From CAG-791 sp002394525 (lineage in GTDB: Bacteria > Bacillota > Clostridia > Lachnospirales > Lachnospiraceae), in assembly GCA_946536955.1 (NCBI GenBank), contig CAMNFJ010000013.1, positions 1-30,479 on the forward strand: 30,479 nucleotides of DNA, read 5' to 3'. The stretch's first letter is position 1. Each line of letters begins with the position of its first letter. Below, in pieces: positions 7,062 to 15,510 of this stretch. The position numbers were made by a program, and so were the translations under genes. The notes beneath the pieces were generated by a model. The model saw nothing but the letters and a program-made list of their open reading frames with translations. It was not told the origin of the DNA and made no database searches.

Positions 7062-7090
7062 GGGGCCGGCAGCCAGCTGCCGGCTCCTTT
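7062..7090 (+). terminator. Terminator after the anti-sigma gene
   Basis: An 11-bp GC-rich stem (7062-7072 with 7077-7087, one G-U pair), loop ccag, followed by TTTAATATG. The T-tract is short. Confidence 0.6.
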
Positions 7091-7097
7091 AATATGT

Positions 7098-7126
7098 TTG
7101 AAAAAATGGTTTTTCCATGCTACCAT
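7098..7126 (+). promoter_or_regulatory. Candidate sigma-A promoter for thrH-mscS
   Basis: TTGAAA (7098-7103), 17-base spacer ending in TGC, and TACCAT (7121-7126), an extended -10 form. The leader to thrH would be about 150 bases; I see no known riboswitch in it. Confidence 0.4.
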
Positions 7127-7283
7127 AGAAAAGATCATATCAACATTCTGGAACTGCGGGGACCTGCACTTTATTTTGATACAGTGCAGACCGGCCTTCC
7201 GCAGGACCTTTTTTGCGCCGCGGCATCCCCGGGAGGGGAAGGGCGCGCGGCCCTCAGATAAGTGAAAGAAAGGAACTCAAGAG

Positions 7284-7889
7284 ATGCATATAGTCTGTCT
7301 GGACCTGGAAGGTGTACTGGTACCTGAAATCTGGATCGCTTTTTCGGAGGTGACGGGGATCCCGGAGCTGAAAAGGACGACCCGGGACGAGCCCGATTAT
7401 GATAAGCTGATGGCATTTCGCCGCGCTATCCTGCATGAACACGGACTGGGGCTTCCCCAGATCCAGGAGACGATCGAAAAGATCGATCCGCTCCCGGGGG
7501 CCCTTGAATTTCTCAATGAGCTTCGCAGCCTGACCCAGGCCGTCATCATCAGCGATACCTTTACGGAATTCGCGAAGCCCCTGATGAAAAAGCTGGGCTG
7601 GCCCACCCTCTTCTGCAATTCCCTGGTGGTGGCTCCGGACGGTGAGATCATCGGCCACAAGATGCGCGTGGCCAACTCCAAGCTCTCCACGGTCCGCGCC
7701 CTCCAGTCGGTCGGATTTGAGACGATCGGGATCGGCGACAGCTACAACGACCTGGCCATGATCCGGGCCGGCAAGGACGGCTTCCTCTTCCGCAGCACGG
7801 ACCAGATCCGCAGGGACAATCCGGACCTTCCGGCCTTCGAGGAATACGACGACCTTCTTGCCGCGATCAAAAAAGCGATCGGCGCCTGA
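7284..7889 (+). CDS. thrH: ThrH-like phosphoserine phosphatase / homoserine phosphotransferase
   Basis: 201 residues, a HAD-superfamily enzyme. The opening CLDLEGVLVPEIWIAF is very close to Pseudomonas ThrH, with Asp7 as the expected nucleophile (DLEG motif I). Motif II is ISDTFTEF, the GHKMR lysine follows, and motif III is GDSYNDLAMI. In Pseudomonas this enzyme removes phosphate from phosphoserine and can pass it to homoserine. Activity here is inferred from similarity; a general HAD phosphatase role is the alternative. ATG 7284 has AAGGAA about nine bases upstream. The mscS gene follows 48 bases later, likely co-transcribed. Confidence 0.85.
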   Translation: MHIVCLDLEGVLVPEIWIAFSEVTGIPELKRTTRDEPDYDKLMAFRRAILHEHGLGLPQIQETIEKIDPLPGALEFLNELRSLTQAVIISDTFTEFAKPLMKKLGWPTLFCNSLVVAPDGEIIGHKMRVANSKLSTVRALQSVGFETIGIGDSYNDLAMIRAGKDGFLFRSTDQIRRDNPDLPAFEEYDDLLAAIKKAIGA

Positions 7890-7937
7890 CAGGCGGATGC
7901 GGATCACGGATTTTTGAGAGGCAGGAAGGAGTGAGCC

Positions 7938-8924
7938 TTGATTTGTAATCTGATGAAAAGCGGCCTGGCAAGTCTGACCGGCGGACCTGGTCTGACAGGC
8001 CTGTTTCGGGCGGCCGGACGGGCAGGATGGCCCGGTCTGATCACGACGGCCATGGAATCCAATCCGATCGAAAAGCTGGAGGACCTGGAGCCCATCGAGC
8101 CTTCCGACCTTTCCGTCTCAAATATGAAGACGATCATGGATGAGCTCCTGCCGGGGATCCGGTCTCTGGCCTTTAATATAGTCGTCTGTCTGGTCATTTT
8201 GATTGTGGGCAGAAAGCTGATCAGCCTGCTCCACGGTATGCTGAAAAAGACCCTGGAGCGGACCCAGGCCGACGTCGGCCTGATTCGGTTCCTGGGATCG
8301 GCCCTGGATATCATCCTGCATATCATCCTGATCTTTATGATCCTGGGCCAGCTGGGCGTCAATACGGCCTCGATCGTCACGGTCCTGGGCACTCTCATGC
8401 TGGCTGTCGGCATGTCCCTTCAGGGAAGCCTGTCCAATGTGGCCGGCGGGATCCTCCTGCTGCTCATGCATCCATTCCGGGTGGGACACTATATCATCTG
8501 TGACTACGGCGAGGGGACAGTCTCCATGATCGGACTTGTCTACACGACGATCACGACCAAGGACAACCGGATCCTGACCATCCCCAACAGCATGATCTCC
8601 AACTGCGCCGTCACCAACTGCGGAGAGAATCCCATCCGCAGGCTTGAGATCATCACCGGGATCAGCTACACCGCGGACATACGGCTGGCCAAGAAGATCC
8701 TGCAGCAGATCTGCGATGACAACCCCCTGGTCCTCCCGGAGCCGGAGGCCAGTATTTTTGTGGACAGCCTGGGGGACAGTTCCGTCAACATCGGGCTCTA
8801 CTGCTATGTCCCGTCGGATTCCTTTTTGAAGGCCAAATGGGAGGTGACGGAGGCCATCAAGCTGCGCTTTGATGAGAACGGCATCGATATTCCCTTCCCG
8901 CAGGTCCACGTCCATATGGAGTAA
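7938..8924 (+). CDS. mscS: MscS-family small-conductance mechanosensitive channel
   Basis: 328 residues. Residues 1-75 are a variable lead; three membrane helices follow (about 76-97, 115-137 and 142-170). The third is the pore helix with Gly/Ala packing (GTLMLAVGMSLQGSLSNVAGG), followed by the MscS beta domain (HPFRVGHYI, TTITTKDNRILTIPN) and the C-terminal alpha/beta vestibule ending HVHME. It opens under membrane tension to release solutes on osmotic downshock. Start: TTG 7938 is taken because AAGGAG lies six bases upstream; the first ATG (8052, residue 39) has no ribosome binding site, though it would still give a complete channel core. Confidence 0.9.
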   Translation: MICNLMKSGLASLTGGPGLTGLFRAAGRAGWPGLITTAMESNPIEKLEDLEPIEPSDLSVSNMKTIMDELLPGIRSLAFNIVVCLVILIVGRKLISLLHGMLKKTLERTQADVGLIRFLGSALDIILHIILIFMILGQLGVNTASIVTVLGTLMLAVGMSLQGSLSNVAGGILLLLMHPFRVGHYIICDYGEGTVSMIGLVYTTITTKDNRILTIPNSMISNCAVTNCGENPIRRLEIITGISYTADIRLAKKILQQICDDNPLVLPEPEASIFVDSLGDSSVNIGLYCYVPSDSFLKAKWEVTEAIKLRFDENGIDIPFPQVHVHME

Positions 8925-8929
8925 ATTTA

Positions 8930-9020
8930 CAGTACCCCGTGCCCTCATTTCTGCCCTTCCATGTTCACGCCCTTCGAGGGGGCGTGTACAGTAACGCAGG
9001 AATGAAGGCACGGGGTACTG
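8930..9020. repeat. 91-bp two-tier palindrome
   Basis: Outer arms of 25 bases (8930-8954 with 8996-9020) pair with one mismatch and one G-T. Inner arms of 10 bases (8963-8972 with 8980-8989) pair with one mismatch around TTCG. Both tiers share a centre near 8975. There is no T-run, so it is a poor terminator. It fills the gap between mscS and the promoter of the next gene. Confidence 0.8.
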
Positions 9021-9032
9021 CTATAAGTGAAG

Positions 9033-9062
9033 TTGCGCCGTGGGCCCGGTCCATGCTATAAT
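9033..9062 (+). promoter_or_regulatory. Extended -10 promoter of the PIN-like gene
   Basis: TTGCGC (9033-9038), 18 bases, TGC then TATAAT (9057-9062). Predicted start about 25 bases before ATG 9093. Confidence 0.65.
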
Positions 9063-9092
9063 TTCCCTGTTCCGACCGATCAGGAATTGTGT

Positions 9093-10844
9093 ATGACAGT
9101 ACAGTACTTAATTGACAGTGAAAATGTCGGGGATTTCTGGATCCCCCTCCTTGAACTGCCTGCAGAAAAGACGGAGCTGATCGTTTTTTATACCAGAAAC
9201 AGCCCGCATATGAGCTATGACAGTCTGATCAGGCTCAAGGAATCAGACAGAAAGGTGACCTTCATCAGGTGCTATGAAGGCACGAATGCTCTGGATTTCC
9301 AGCTCGTGTCCGATCTTGGATACCGCATCGGCAAGGACGAGGACGGGAGGTTTGTGATCGTCACAAATGATACCGGCTTCGACGCGGCGGTAAAATACTG
9401 GAGACGCAACAAAAAATCGGTCAAACGCATCACGGGAAAGGAATGCAAAAATCTCGAGCGCCGCTTCAGAGAGGATCTCTCGGAAGCATCGGGGCACAGG
9501 CATGACCAAGTCCCGGTCAGGGACCATGCGGATATGGATCCGGAGACCGGGGAGGCCCTTGAGACGGCAGCTGTGGAAGCTGCTCCCGCCCAGGACGATC
9601 AGGATCCCAGAACATCCAGACCCAGTCTCAGAGACGCGGAAGCGGCAGCCATGCCCGATCCGGAGGAGGATTACGCTGAGGCGGATCCGGCCGAAGAGGA
9701 GAGGGACCAGGCTGAGGAAGGGGATCTCTATGATGATCCGGAGACGGAAGAAGAGGACAGCCTGGAGGATCCGGAGGACTGGTCCGATGACGGTCCGGAG
9801 TCTTATGATCCCGGGGAAGAGGAGGCCTCTGAAGCAGACCAGGCACCTGTGCCGGGTCAGGGAGACGACGGTGAGCAGGAAGAGACGGATGGCGGCCTGA
9901 AAGAGCGGGAAGAGAATGAATTCTCTCAGATAGAATTTTCTCTGAAAGAACTCTCTCAGACAGAGCCCGCACTTGAGGCGGAGCAGGTCTCCGAGGAGAG
10001 CGAAGCTGCAGGATCCGCGCAGGAAGCTTTGGCGGAAAGCCCGGACCAAGAGGCAGCAGAAGAGCCGGAAGAGGCTGACAGCCAGGCGGCTCCCCTTGAG
10101 ACTGCAGAGGATCTGTCCGGGGAAAGCAAAGCCGCTGAGCCCGCAGTGCCTGAGCAGGCAGCTGAAGCCGCTGAGCCCGCTGCAGCCCTTCAGGAAAAGA
10201 CTGCAGAGGTTCCGGAGGCGGAAACCGTGAATGAGGCGGACGGCGGGGAACCGGACCAGGAAGCCGGCGACAAGCACCGGTCCAAATCCAGACGTTCCAG
10301 GTCCCGCAGGACCAGGTCAGGTTCCAAAAAGGCAGAGACAGCCGCCGACAGCGCGGAGAGCCCTGCCAGGGACACGGCGGACCCGCAGGCCGAAGAAGTC
10401 TCTGAGAAAAAAGGAGCGGAACCCGCAAGGGAAAAGACCGGCTCCCTCCAGGTGGAGGAAGTCCCGGGGGATGAGGAGATCGCCAGGATCGTCGCCTGCA
10501 TCGGCGCTGACAATCTGGCAGAGCTCCACAACCAGCTCGCCACTTTCTACGGGGATCAGGGAAAGGAGATTTATCTCTCCATCAAGAACAATACCCGCAG
10601 CCTTCCCGTGCTCAAGCCTGATCTGGCGCAGAAGTTTTCCTACTACTGCGAGATCATTTTCGCCCGCAGCGACTATTCGGGCGAGTACCCTTCTGACATT
10701 TCTGAATACCTTCTGAATGTGAGAGAAAAACTCAACAATCTGAATTCCCTTCGCTATGCGCTTCAGAAGCACTATGGCAAGGAAAAGGGCCGCAGGTTCT
10801 ACTTCCTGCTCAAGCCCTTCGCAAAGACAATGTATCAAATGTAA
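9093..10844 (+). CDS. PIN/NYN-like domain protein with long acidic disordered linker
   Basis: 583 residues in three parts. Residues 1-130 look like a PIN/NYN ribonuclease fold: LIDSENVG with D8, NALDFQL with D68, and VTNDTGFD with D93 and D97, the usual set of acidic metal ligands. Residues about 140-460 are low complexity, dominated by Glu, Asp, Ala, Pro and Gln, with a basic Arg/Ser island at about 393-413 (KHRSKSRRSRSRRTRSGSKK). Residues 460-583 form a compact, probably helical domain (IARIVACIGADNLAELHN to FYFLLKPFAKTMYQM) that I do not recognise. ATG 9093 is preferred: it follows the promoter, has AGGA seven bases upstream, and starts right at the PIN-like strand. The RNA-related role is inferred. 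It is a single-gene unit with its own promoter and terminator. Confidence 0.8.
   Translation: MTVQYLIDSENVGDFWIPLLELPAEKTELIVFYTRNSPHMSYDSLIRLKESDRKVTFIRCYEGTNALDFQLVSDLGYRIGKDEDGRFVIVTNDTGFDAAVKYWRRNKKSVKRITGKECKNLERRFREDLSEASGHRHDQVPVRDHADMDPETGEALETAAVEAAPAQDDQDPRTSRPSLRDAEAAAMPDPEEDYAEADPAEEERDQAEEGDLYDDPETEEEDSLEDPEDWSDDGPESYDPGEEEASEADQAPVPGQGDDGEQEETDGGLKEREENEFSQIEFSLKELSQTEPALEAEQVSEESEAAGSAQEALAESPDQEAAEEPEEADSQAAPLETAEDLSGESKAAEPAVPEQAAEAAEPAAALQEKTAEVPEAETVNEADGGEPDQEAGDKHRSKSRRSRSRRTRSGSKKAETAADSAESPARDTADPQAEEVSEKKGAEPAREKTGSLQVEEVPGDEEIARIVACIGADNLAELHNQLATFYGDQGKEIYLSIKNNTRSLPVLKPDLAQKFSYYCEIIFARSDYSGEYPSDISEYLLNVREKLNNLNSLRYALQKHYGKEKGRRFYFLLKPFAKTMYQM
9918..9962 (+). repeat. 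15-base in-frame tandem repeat in the PIN-like gene linker
   Basis: Three units of 15 bases, each starting GAA and containing TCTCTCAGA-like cores, encode EFSQI, EFSLK and ELSQT. They lie in the acidic linker and keep the frame. Confidence 0.7.
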
Positions 10845-10869
10845 AGGATAAGTCGGTCGGAACGACGAA

Positions 10870-10920
10870 GAGAGGTCCGGAAGCTGCAGCTGGCAGCCTC
10901 CGGACCTCTCTTTATCTTTT
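10870..10920 (+). terminator. Terminator of the PIN-like gene
   Basis: A 12-bp perfect stem (10870-10881 with 10899-10910), extended inside by GCTGC/GCAGC, followed by TTTATCTTTT. Confidence 0.85.
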
Positions 10921-10958
10921 CTTCTGTATCAGTTTCATGTCTTTTCTGTTTCTGATGA

Positions 10959-11014
10959 CCGGTCTGACTTTCTGGTCCTGATCTTTTGATCCCGGTATTT
11001 TGATTCCGGTCTTT
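10959..11014. repeat. 14-base degenerate tandem array at the 3' end of lon
   Basis: Four units of 14 bases start at 10959, 10973, 10987 and 11001, best in the last two (TGATCCCGGTATTT and TGATTCCGGTCTTT). The array runs up to the lon stop codon; the next bases (TAATCCTGAT) continue it into the gene. Confidence 0.6.
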
Positions 11015-13296
11015 TAATCCTGATGCAGGATCCCCAGTGTGCGGAGGACCTGGACGGCCTCCTCGACAGGGGTGATCTCCAGATTTTCCTTGACCTCCTC
11101 GGGGACATCCCGCAGGTCATCCACATTGTCGGCAGGGATAAAGACCCGCTTGACACCGGCGCGCTGGGCAGCCAGGAGCTTTTCGGGGAGTCCTCCGATG
11201 GGATTGACGCCGCCCTGGAGGGAGACCTCGCCGGTCATGCCGATATTGGGAGGCACGGGGATCCCTGTGAGCAGGGAGGAGAGGGCGGTCGTGAGCGTGA
11301 TGCCGGCGGAGGGGCCGTCTTTGGGGGTCGCGCCGTCCGGCACATGGATGTGGAGGTCGTTGTTTTCAAAGACCTCAGCCTTGTCCGGGAAGAGGGACTT
11401 GACCAGGGTCACGGCGATCCTGGCGGATTCCTTCATGACATCGCCCAGCTGGCCCGTGATCAGGATATCGCCCTTGCCCTTTGTGAAGAGGGTCTCGATA
11501 TAGAGGATCTCACCGCCGGCTGCAGTCCAGGCAAGGCCCGTGACGATGCCGGGGCGGGCGCTCTCCTTGACCTTTTTGTGGTAGACCGGATGCATATCCA
11601 GGTAATCGCGAAGATTATCGGCGGTGACGGTCACCTTATCTCCCTTGCCGCGGACGATCTGGACCGCTGCGGCCCGGCAGAGGGTCTCGATCCTCTTGCG
11701 GAGGCCGCGGACGCCGCCCTCCTGGGTGTAATCCGAAATGATGGTCCGGATCATCTCATCGGAGAGCTCAATCTGGTCCGCCTCGATGCCGACGGTCTGC
11801 AGGGCCTTGGGCAGAAGGTGGCGCTTGGCGATCTGCAGCTTGTCTGTCGCCGTATAGCCCTGGAACTGGATGACCTCCATGCGGTTGAGCAGGGGCTCCG
11901 GAATGGTCTCCAGGGTATTGGCCGTGCAGATAAAGAGGACGTTGGACAAATCGTAGGGCGCGTTCATGTAATGGTCAGTGAAGGTGTTGTTCTGCTCGGG
12001 GTCCAGGACCTCCAGCAGGGCGCTGGCGGGGTCTCCGTTGTAGGAGACGGACAGCTTGTCGATCTCATCCAGGACCATGACCGGGTTGGAGACGCCGCTC
12101 TTCTGGATGCCGTCCATGATCCTGCCGGGCATGGCGCCGATATAGGTCCTGCGGTGGCCGCGGATATCGGCCTCGTCGCGGACGCCGCCCAGGCTGACGC
12201 GGGAATACTTGCGGTGCAGGGCTTTTGCAATGCTCTGGCCGATGCTGGTCTTGCCCGTTCCGGGGGCGCCGACAAAGCAGAGGATGGAGCCCGACTGCTG
12301 CTTTTTGAGGTTCATCACGGCGATCTGCTGGATGATGCGCTCCTTGACCTTTTTCAGGCCGAAGTGGTCCTCCTCCAGAACGGCCTCGGCCTCGTCGAGG
12401 TCGATCTCCTGGGCGTCCTCGTTCTTCCAGGAAAGGCCGGTGATGAAGTCCAGATAATCGTAGAGCATACCGGATTCCGGACTGTTCTGGCCCTCCTGCT
12501 TGTAGCGGTTGAGGACCTTTTCCGCCTCCTTGCGGGCGGTCTCGTTCATGCCGGATTCCTCGATCTTGACCTGGAAGCGGCGGACATCCGTGATATTCTC
12601 GGGATGCATCTCGTCGAGCTCTTTCTGGAGATACTCGATCTGCTTTTTGATGGCCTGCTCGCGGTAGACCTTCTGGTAGCCCTCCTCCTGGGCGTTCCGG
12701 GCCTCATTGTTGACATGGAACTGTTCCAGGTTCTCATAGAGGATCTTTTCCATGGCCTCGCTCCGGGCCTTTTTGGAATCCTCGGCCAGGAGGGCGTAGC
12801 GCTCCTCATTGCTGATGCCAAGCCAGGGGGACATGATGGCAGCGATCTCGCCGATGGTGGTCCACTGCTCGGCATAGGCCCGGGTCAGGGCCCCCCACTG
12901 GAACTGGGAGGTGTACTCGATCACGACCTTCTTGAGCTTTTCGAGGCGCTCTGCCTCGTAGGCGGGATCCAGGTCCTCCTCATCGGGCTTGCGGGATACG
13001 GAGAGCTCGATGGTGTGGTCGCTGTAGACCGTGATCTCATCGAACTGGACCCTGCCGTGCGTGCGGATGACCAGATAACCGCCGGCATTGACCTCGGTGA
13101 TGACACCGGAGACACCGATCGGATAGAAGCTGTCCTTCTCCAGGTCCTCGCGGCTGTCATTCTCGTGAAGCATCATGAGGATGACCTTCTCGCCCTCGAA
13201 GGGAGCGCGGCCGGTCATCTTCTTATAGGCGTCGATCGCGAAAAAGATATTGGAGTCCGGAACGACGATCACATTATATACAGGTACAACTGTCAT
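11014..13296 (-). CDS. lon: ATP-dependent Lon protease
   Basis: 760 residues, slightly shorter than the usual 770-810. The N-terminal substrate-recognition domain starts directly at VPVYNVIVVPDSNIFFAI. A coiled-coil region precedes the AAA+ module with Walker A GAPGTGKT at 343-350 and Walker B region VMVLDEIDKL. The C-terminal peptidase has Ser663 (DGPSAGI) and Lys706 (GGLPEKLLAA), 43 residues apart as in E. coli Lon. It degrades misfolded and short-lived regulatory proteins in the cytoplasm. ATG 13296 has AAGGAG seven bases upstream. Control is visible: a sigma-A promoter followed at once by a CIRCE operator, so HrcA repression and heat induction are expected. It faces away from typA. Confidence 0.97.
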   Translation of the reverse strand: MTVVPVYNVIVVPDSNIFFAIDAYKKMTGRAPFEGEKVILMMLHENDSREDLEKDSFYPIGVSGVITEVNAGGYLVIRTHGRVQFDEITVYSDHTIELSVSRKPDEEDLDPAYEAERLEKLKKVVIEYTSQFQWGALTRAYAEQWTTIGEIAAIMSPWLGISNEERYALLAEDSKKARSEAMEKILYENLEQFHVNNEARNAQEEGYQKVYREQAIKKQIEYLQKELDEMHPENITDVRRFQVKIEESGMNETARKEAEKVLNRYKQEGQNSPESGMLYDYLDFITGLSWKNEDAQEIDLDEAEAVLEEDHFGLKKVKERIIQQIAVMNLKKQQSGSILCFVGAPGTGKTSIGQSIAKALHRKYSRVSLGGVRDEADIRGHRRTYIGAMPGRIMDGIQKSGVSNPVMVLDEIDKLSVSYNGDPASALLEVLDPEQNNTFTDHYMNAPYDLSNVLFICTANTLETIPEPLLNRMEVIQFQGYTATDKLQIAKRHLLPKALQTVGIEADQIELSDEMIRTIISDYTQEGGVRGLRKRIETLCRAAAVQIVRGKGDKVTVTADNLRDYLDMHPVYHKKVKESARPGIVTGLAWTAAGGEILYIETLFTKGKGDILITGQLGDVMKESARIAVTLVKSLFPDKAEVFENNDLHIHVPDGATPKDGPSAGITLTTALSSLLTGIPVPPNIGMTGEVSLQGGVNPIGGLPEKLLAAQRAGVKRVFIPADNVDDLRDVPEEVKENLEITPVEEAVQVLRTLGILHQD

Positions 13297-13354
13297 ATAT
13301 CTTCTCCTTATTTAGACTGAAATTACGGGAGCGTGAATCCTTGGGAAACGACTG

Positions 13355-13381
13355 TTGGCACTCGACATCGGAGAGTGCTAA
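13355..13381 (-). promoter_or_regulatory. CIRCE operator (HrcA binding site) of lon
   Basis: TTGGCACTC (13355-13363), nine bases, GAGTGCTAA (13373-13381). This matches the CIRCE consensus TTAGCACTC-N9-GAGTGCTAA at 17 of 18 arm positions. It begins about nine bases after the predicted lon transcription start, where HrcA normally sits. In the lon mRNA it would also form a 9-bp stem near the 5' end. Confidence 0.92.
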
Positions 13382-13396
13382 CAATGCGTTTTGGTA

Positions 13397-13425
13397 ATCA
13401 TAATACCGCATGGATGTATTGTCAA
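13397..13425 (-). promoter_or_regulatory. Sigma-A promoter of lon
   Basis: On the minus strand: TTGACA (13425-13420), 17-base spacer, TATGAT (13402-13397). Perfect -35 and near-perfect -10; start expected near 13390. Confidence 0.88.
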
Positions 13426-13459
13426 GAATAATTTCATTGCGTGCAATATATATTCGAGG

Positions 13460-13488
13460 TTGCGCAGGTTTTTTTTCAATGTTATACT
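13460..13488 (+). promoter_or_regulatory. Sigma-A promoter of typA
   Basis: TTGCGC (13460-13465), 17 bases containing eight T, and TATACT (13483-13488) preceded by TGT (extended -10). The leader of about 100 bases contains CCCCGG (13515-13520) pairing with CCGGGG (13538-13543) around a T-rich loop. Confidence 0.7.
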
Positions 13489-13592
13489 GCGGGATTGAGA
13501 TTAGTGTAAAAAATCCCCGGATTTGTTTTTTTTGTGGCCGGGGCCTTTGTATATCACAGAATTTTCAGGACAGAAGAAGAGGTGGATTGTTC

Positions 13593-15419
13593 ATGATACA
13601 AAAAAGAGAAGACGTCAGAAATATTGCCATCATCGCCCATGTCGACCACGGCAAGACGACCCTGGTCGACGGTCTGCTGAAGCAGAGCGGTGTGTTTCGT
13701 GAAAACCAGGCGGTCCAGGAGAGGGTCATGGATTCCAATGACCTCGAGAGGGAGCGCGGGATCACGATCCTGAGCAAAAATACAGCCGTCAATTACAAGG
13801 GGATCAAGATCAATATCGTCGATACTCCCGGCCATGCGGATTTCGGCGGGGAAGTGGAGCGTGTCCTCAAGATGGTCAACGGAGTCGTCCTGGTCGTGGA
13901 TGCCTTCGAGGGCCCCATGCCCCAGACCCGTTTCGTCCTCTCCAAGGCCATGGCCCTGGACCTTCCCGTGATCGTCTGCATCAACAAGATCGACCGGCCC
14001 GGCGCCAGGCCGACCCAGGTCATCGACGAGGTTCTGGAGCTTCTGATGGACCTGGGGGCCAGCGATGAGCAGATTGACTGTCCCTTTGTCTTTGCCTCGG
14101 CCAAATCCGGTATCGCCACCCTGGATCTGGGGAGCCCGGGCGCCAGCATGAAGCCCCTCTTTGAGACCATCATCGACTATATCCCCGCCCCGGAGGGCGA
14201 CCCCGAGGCCGGCACCCAGATGCTGATCTCCACCATCGACTACAACGAATATGTCGGCAGGATCGGCGTCGGCAAGGTGGACAACGGGACCATCCGGTCC
14301 GGCCAGGAGTGCGTCATCGTCAACCACCATAATCCTGAGGTCCACAGGAAGGTCAAGGTCAGCAAGCTCTATGAGTTCGAGGGCCTGCGCCGCGTCGAGG
14401 TCCAGGAGGCGAAGATCGGGTCGATCGTGGCCATCTCCGGCATCGATGACCTCCACATCGGAGACACCCTCTGCGCGCCGGAGAATCCCTCCGCCATCCC
14501 CTTCCAGAAGATCTCCGAGCCCACCATCGCCATGACCTTCAACGTCAATGATTCCCCTCTGGCGGGCAAGGACGGCAAATATGTGACCAGCCGCCACCTC
14601 CGCGACAGGCTCTACCGGGAACTCAACACCGACGTCTCCCTCCGGGTCGAGGACACGGATACGACCGAGTCCTTCAAGGTCTCCGGACGCGGAGAGCTGC
14701 ACCTGTCCGTCCTGATCGAGACCATGCGCCGCGAGGGCTATGAGTTTTCGGTCAGCAAGGCCGAGGTCATCTATAAATATGATGAAAACGGCAAGCGACT
14801 GGAGCCCATCGAGGAGTGCATCATCGATGTCCCCGAGGAGTTCGCCGGCAATGTCATCCAGAAGCTGGGCGAGCGCAAGGGCGAGCTGGTCAATATGACA
14901 GCCATCCAGGGCAATTACACCCGCCTGACCTTCATGATCCCCTCCAGGGGCCTGATCGGCTACCGCGGCGACTTCATGACGGATACCAAGGGCAACGGGA
15001 TCATGAATACCATTTTCCACAGCTACGCGCCCTACAAGGGGGACATCTCCTACCGCAAGACCGGGTCCCTGATCGCGTTTGAGTCCGGCACGGCAGTGGC
15101 CTACGGCCTCTTCGGGGCCCAGGACCGCGGCCAGATGTTCATCGGACCCGGCGAGGAGGTCTACACGGGCATGATCGTGGGCCAGTCCAGCAAGGCCGTC
15201 GATATCGATGTCAATGTCTGCAAGACCAAGCACCTGACCAACACCAGGTCCTCCAGCGCCGACGAGGCCCTCCGCCTGGTCCCGCCCAGGATCATGAGCC
15301 TGGAGCAGGCCATCGAGTATGTGGACACGGATGAGCTTCTGGAGGTCACTCCCCACCACCTGCGCCTGCGCAAGAAGATCCTGGATGCCAGACTCCGCAA
15401 GCGGGCTTCCCAGAAATAA
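13593..15419 (+). CDS. typA: Ribosome-associated GTPase TypA/BipA
   Basis: 608 residues, the usual length. The GTPase domain is at 1-200: G1 AHVDHGKT at 15-22, RGITI for G3 entry, DTPGHADFGGEVERV, and NKID for G4. Beta-barrel domain II, two EF-G-like domains and the TypA-specific C-terminal domain (from about 480, ending LRLRKKILDARLRKR) follow. It binds the ribosome in the EF-G/LepA site and supports 50S assembly and growth in the cold or under stress. ATG 13593 is chosen because the family starts directly before the P-loop, and GAGGTGG lies upstream. Longer in-frame upstream starts reach back across the promoter. Divergent from lon. Confidence 0.97.
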   Translation: MIQKREDVRNIAIIAHVDHGKTTLVDGLLKQSGVFRENQAVQERVMDSNDLERERGITILSKNTAVNYKGIKINIVDTPGHADFGGEVERVLKMVNGVVLVVDAFEGPMPQTRFVLSKAMALDLPVIVCINKIDRPGARPTQVIDEVLELLMDLGASDEQIDCPFVFASAKSGIATLDLGSPGASMKPLFETIIDYIPAPEGDPEAGTQMLISTIDYNEYVGRIGVGKVDNGTIRSGQECVIVNHHNPEVHRKVKVSKLYEFEGLRRVEVQEAKIGSIVAISGIDDLHIGDTLCAPENPSAIPFQKISEPTIAMTFNVNDSPLAGKDGKYVTSRHLRDRLYRELNTDVSLRVEDTDTTESFKVSGRGELHLSVLIETMRREGYEFSVSKAEVIYKYDENGKRLEPIEECIIDVPEEFAGNVIQKLGERKGELVNMTAIQGNYTRLTFMIPSRGLIGYRGDFMTDTKGNGIMNTIFHSYAPYKGDISYRKTGSLIAFESGTAVAYGLFGAQDRGQMFIGPGEEVYTGMIVGQSSKAVDIDVNVCKTKHLTNTRSSSADEALRLVPPRIMSLEQAIEYVDTDELLEVTPHHLRLRKKILDARLRKRASQK

Positions 15420-15476
15420 ACAGGGAAACCATGTGCCCCTTTTCAGGGGGAAGCGGAACTTAATTGTAAGAGTGTA

Positions 15477-15510
15477 ACAAATGCAGGCATCCTTGCATGC
15501 CTGCATTTGT
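15477..15510. promoter_or_regulatory. Perfect 14-bp palindrome overlapping a promoter
   Basis: ACAAATGCAGGCAT (15477-15490) and its exact reverse complement (15497-15510) around ccttgc. No T-run follows, so it is not a standard terminator of typA. Its right half covers the -35 box of the promoter at 15493, which suggests an operator. Confidence 0.55.

Noticed and set aside
11023..13320. A 765-codon open frame on the plus strand opposite lon
   Set aside because: Shadow of lon in a GC-rich gene; no motif, and it would read through the lon operator region.
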